A stretch of 64,000 nucleotides of DNA from Plasmopara viticola (Eukaryota > Oomycota > Peronosporomycetes > Peronosporales > Peronosporaceae): NCBI GenBank assembly GCA_001695595.3, contig MBPM02000067.1, positions 1 through 64,000 on the forward strand. The letters are read 5' to 3'. The position numbers and the translations under genes were made by a program. Positions 62,230 to 64,000 of this stretch are shown here, one piece after another. Position 1 is the stretch's first letter. Each line of letters begins with the position of its first letter. A model generated the notes under the pieces. It was given only the letters and a program-made list of their open reading frames with translations, searched no databases and was not told where the DNA came from.

Positions 62230-64000
62230 AGACCGATAGAAACGATGTAGCTGTGGCCATACTGCGTCTCAGCTCTCCAAAAGAATTAATATACACTGCG
62301 TTGGGGCTCGATCGCATCTGTGCATGTCTAGACTGATAGAAAGGACGTATCTATGGCCGTACAGCGTTTCAGCGCTTCAAAAGAATGCTTATAATCTGCG
62401 TTGTGGCTTAACTACCTCTGTGCATGTCTAGACTAATGAAAAAAACGCACCTGTTGCCATACATCGTCTTAGCGTTTCAAAAGAATAAATATACCCTTTT
62501 TCGGCTCTATCGCGTCTTTACGTGTTTAGACCGATAAAGAAGACGTATCGATGGTCGTACAGCGTCTCAGTGCTTCCAAAGAATGCGTATACCCTGTGTT
62601 GTGGCTTTATTGCATCTGTGCATGTCTAGACCGATAGAAAGGACGTAGCTGGGCCCGTACTGCGTCTCAGCGCTTCAAAAGAATGAATATACACTGCGTT
62701 GGGACTCTATTGCGTCTGTGCATGTCTAGACCGATAGAAAGGACGTATCTTTGGCCGCACTGCGTCCCAGCGCTTCAAAAGAATGAATATACACTGCGTT
62801 GGGACTCTATTGCGTCTGTGCATGTCTAGACCGATAGAAAAGATGTATCTGTGGCAATACAGCGTCTCAGCGCTTCAAAAGAATGAATATACACTGCGTT
62901 GGGACTCTATTGCGTCTGTGCTTGTCTAGACCGATAGAAGGGACGTATCTTTGGCCGTACAGTGTGTCAGCGCTTCAAAAGAATGCTTATCACTGTGTTC
63001 TGGCTAAATAGTGTCTGTGCATGTCTAGACGGATGAAAAGGACGTACCTGTGGCCATACAGCGTCTTAGCGTTTCAATAGAATGAATATACACTTTGTTG
63101 TGGCTCCAATGCATCTGTGCATGTCTAGACCGATAGATAGGACATATCTGTGGCTGTACAGCGTCTCAGCGCTTCAAAAGAATGCGTATACACTGTGTTG
63201 TGGCTCTATTGCGTCTGTGCATGTCTAGACAGATAGAAAGGATGTATCTGTGGTAATACAGCGTCTCAGCGCTTCAAAAGAATGAATATACACTGCGTTG
63301 GGACTCTATTGCGTCTGTGCATGTCTAGACCGATAGAAAAGACGTATCTTTGGCCGTACAGCGTCTCAGCACTTCAAAAGAATGCTTATCACTGTATTTC
63401 GGCCAAATAGTGTCTGTGCATGTCTAGACGGATGAAAAGGACGTACCTGTGGCCATACAGCGTCTTAGCGTTTCAATACAATGAATATACACTTTGTTGT
63501 GGCTCCAATGCATCTGTGCATGTCTAGACCGATAGATAGAACATATCGGTGGCTATACAGCGTCTCAGCGCTTCATAAGAATGCGTATACACTGTGTTGT
63601 GGCTCTATTGCGTCTGTGCATGTCTAGACCGATAGAAAGGATGTAGCTGTGGCCATACTGCGTCTCAGCTCTCCAAAAGAATTAATATACACTGCGTTGG
63701 AGCTCAATCGCGTCTGTGCATGTCTAGACCGAAAGAAAGGACGTATCTATGGCCGTACAGCGTTTCAGCGCTTCAAAAGAATGCTTATAATCTGCGTTGT
63801 GGCTTAACTACCTCTGTGCATGTCTAGACTAATGAAAAAAACGCACCTGTTGCCATACATCGTCTTAGCGTTTCAAAAAAATAAATATACCCTTTTTTCG
63901 GCTCTATCGCGTCTTTACGTGTTTAGACCGATAAAGAAGACGTATCGATGGTCGTACAGCGTCTCAGTGCTTCCAAAGAATGCGTATACCCTGTGTTGTG

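Larger units (their letters stand above)
1..64000. repeat. Tandem satellite array, ~100-bp monomer, ~640 copies
   Basis: The whole window is one head-to-tail satellite. The motif TCTAGACCGATAGAAAGGAC and close variants recur every 99-100 bp from the first base to the last, always on the + strand. The consensus monomer (position 1 set at TCTAGA) has, in order: the XbaI-type site at 1-6, GATAGAAAGGACGTATCTGT near 9-28, GGCCATACAGCGTCTCAGCG near 29-48, a variable stretch 49-66, ACACTGCGTTGTGG near 67-80, a variable stretch 81-90, and GTCTGTGCATG closing the unit. Most length variants are 97-101 bp; a few carry 5-11 bp changes. I saw no interruption by unique DNA and no inverted segment. The family was not recognised. 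Large arrays with HORs are typical of eukaryotic heterochromatin; the exact chromosomal location is inference. Confidence 0.97.
58147..64000. repeat. 12-, 13- and 14-monomer HOR, ~4.7 copies
   Basis: The monomer with GACTAATGAAAAAAACGCAC lies at 58,743, 59,939, 61,235, 62,431 and 63,827, giving intervals of 1,196, 1,296, 1,196 and 1,396 bp. GAAGGGACGTATC starts at 59,049, 60,245, 61,541 and 62,937: 1,196, 1,296 and 1,396 bp. Aligned parts are nearly identical by eye. Length differences are whole monomers: one extra at 60.4 kb and two extra near 62.8 kb. The array runs off the window end. Confidence 0.9.

Noticed and set aside
1..64000. CRISPR array
   Set aside because: The repeats are contiguous ~100-bp monomers, variable throughout, with no alternation of constant short repeats and unique spacers and no cas genes.
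1..64000. Telomere repeats, rDNA, tRNA or histone-type tandem genes
   Set aside because: No TTAGGG-like runs, no conserved rRNA or tRNA motifs, and no conserved reading frame were seen in the monomer.
1..64000. TATA-like promoter from CTTATACACT in many monomers
   Set aside because: It is part of a variable monomer segment (often CGTGTACACT) and recurs hundreds of times with no associated gene, so it gives no specific support for a promoter.

Overview
The window is one uninterrupted array of tandem satellite DNA. A monomer of about 100 bp, all in the same orientation, repeats roughly 640 times from base 1 to base 64,000. I found no convincing gene, RNA gene, transposon, CRISPR array or other unique sequence. 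The working consensus, built by eye, is exactly 100 bp, about 48% GC, and carries six CpGs. Each monomer normally has one XbaI-type site inside the 8-bp palindrome GTCTAGAC. Array size, strict head-to-tail order and nested higher-order repeats (HORs) point to a eukaryotic nuclear genome, probably a centromeric, pericentromeric, subtelomeric or other heterochromatic block. Nothing in the sequence identifies the species, and I do not recognise the satellite family.

Layout. (1) 1-31.0 kb: one subfamily arranged as a mosaic of shuffled HOR modules (3.0-3.3 kb units of 30-33 monomers, with nested 3-, 5- and 6-monomer units). Large parts recur 11.2-14.6 kb away. The first 5.3 kb matches later copies but is full of 1-bp insertions and deletions that stop abruptly near 5,335, which looks like unpolished sequence. 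(2) 31.1-34.6 kb: mixed monomers with a 300-bp trimer duplicated 2 kb apart. (3) 34.6-38.7 kb: a 900-bp 9-mer pair, a 197-bp dimer in three copies and a 400-bp 4-mer. (4) 39.2-43.4 kb: a 17-monomer HOR (1,695 bp) beside a 24-monomer version (2,391 bp) that differs by one 7-monomer block. (5) 43.6-46.5 kb: an 8-mer (about 797 bp). (6) 46.5-47.7 kb: diverged monomers. (7) 48.1-53.2 kb: a distinct subfamily with an 11-mer (1,099 bp), bounded by direct repeats 6,094 bp apart. (8) 53.6-55.7 kb: a 697-bp 7-mer pair and a return of the region-7 subfamily. (9) 55.7-58.1 kb: the most diverged monomers. (10) 58.1-64 kb: a homogeneous HOR whose length steps through 12, 13 and 14 monomers.

The many short open reading frames are by-products of the repeat. 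100 bp is not a multiple of three, so every forward frame reads the same monomer in rotation. Where variants remove the two recurrent TAG triplets, long frames open, up to 221 codons at 40,174-40,839. I annotate none as a gene. The interest lies in the array's evolution: nested HORs, copy-number steps caught in progress, conversion-like mosaics, CpG-decay variants, and a possible assembly boundary at 5.3 kb.
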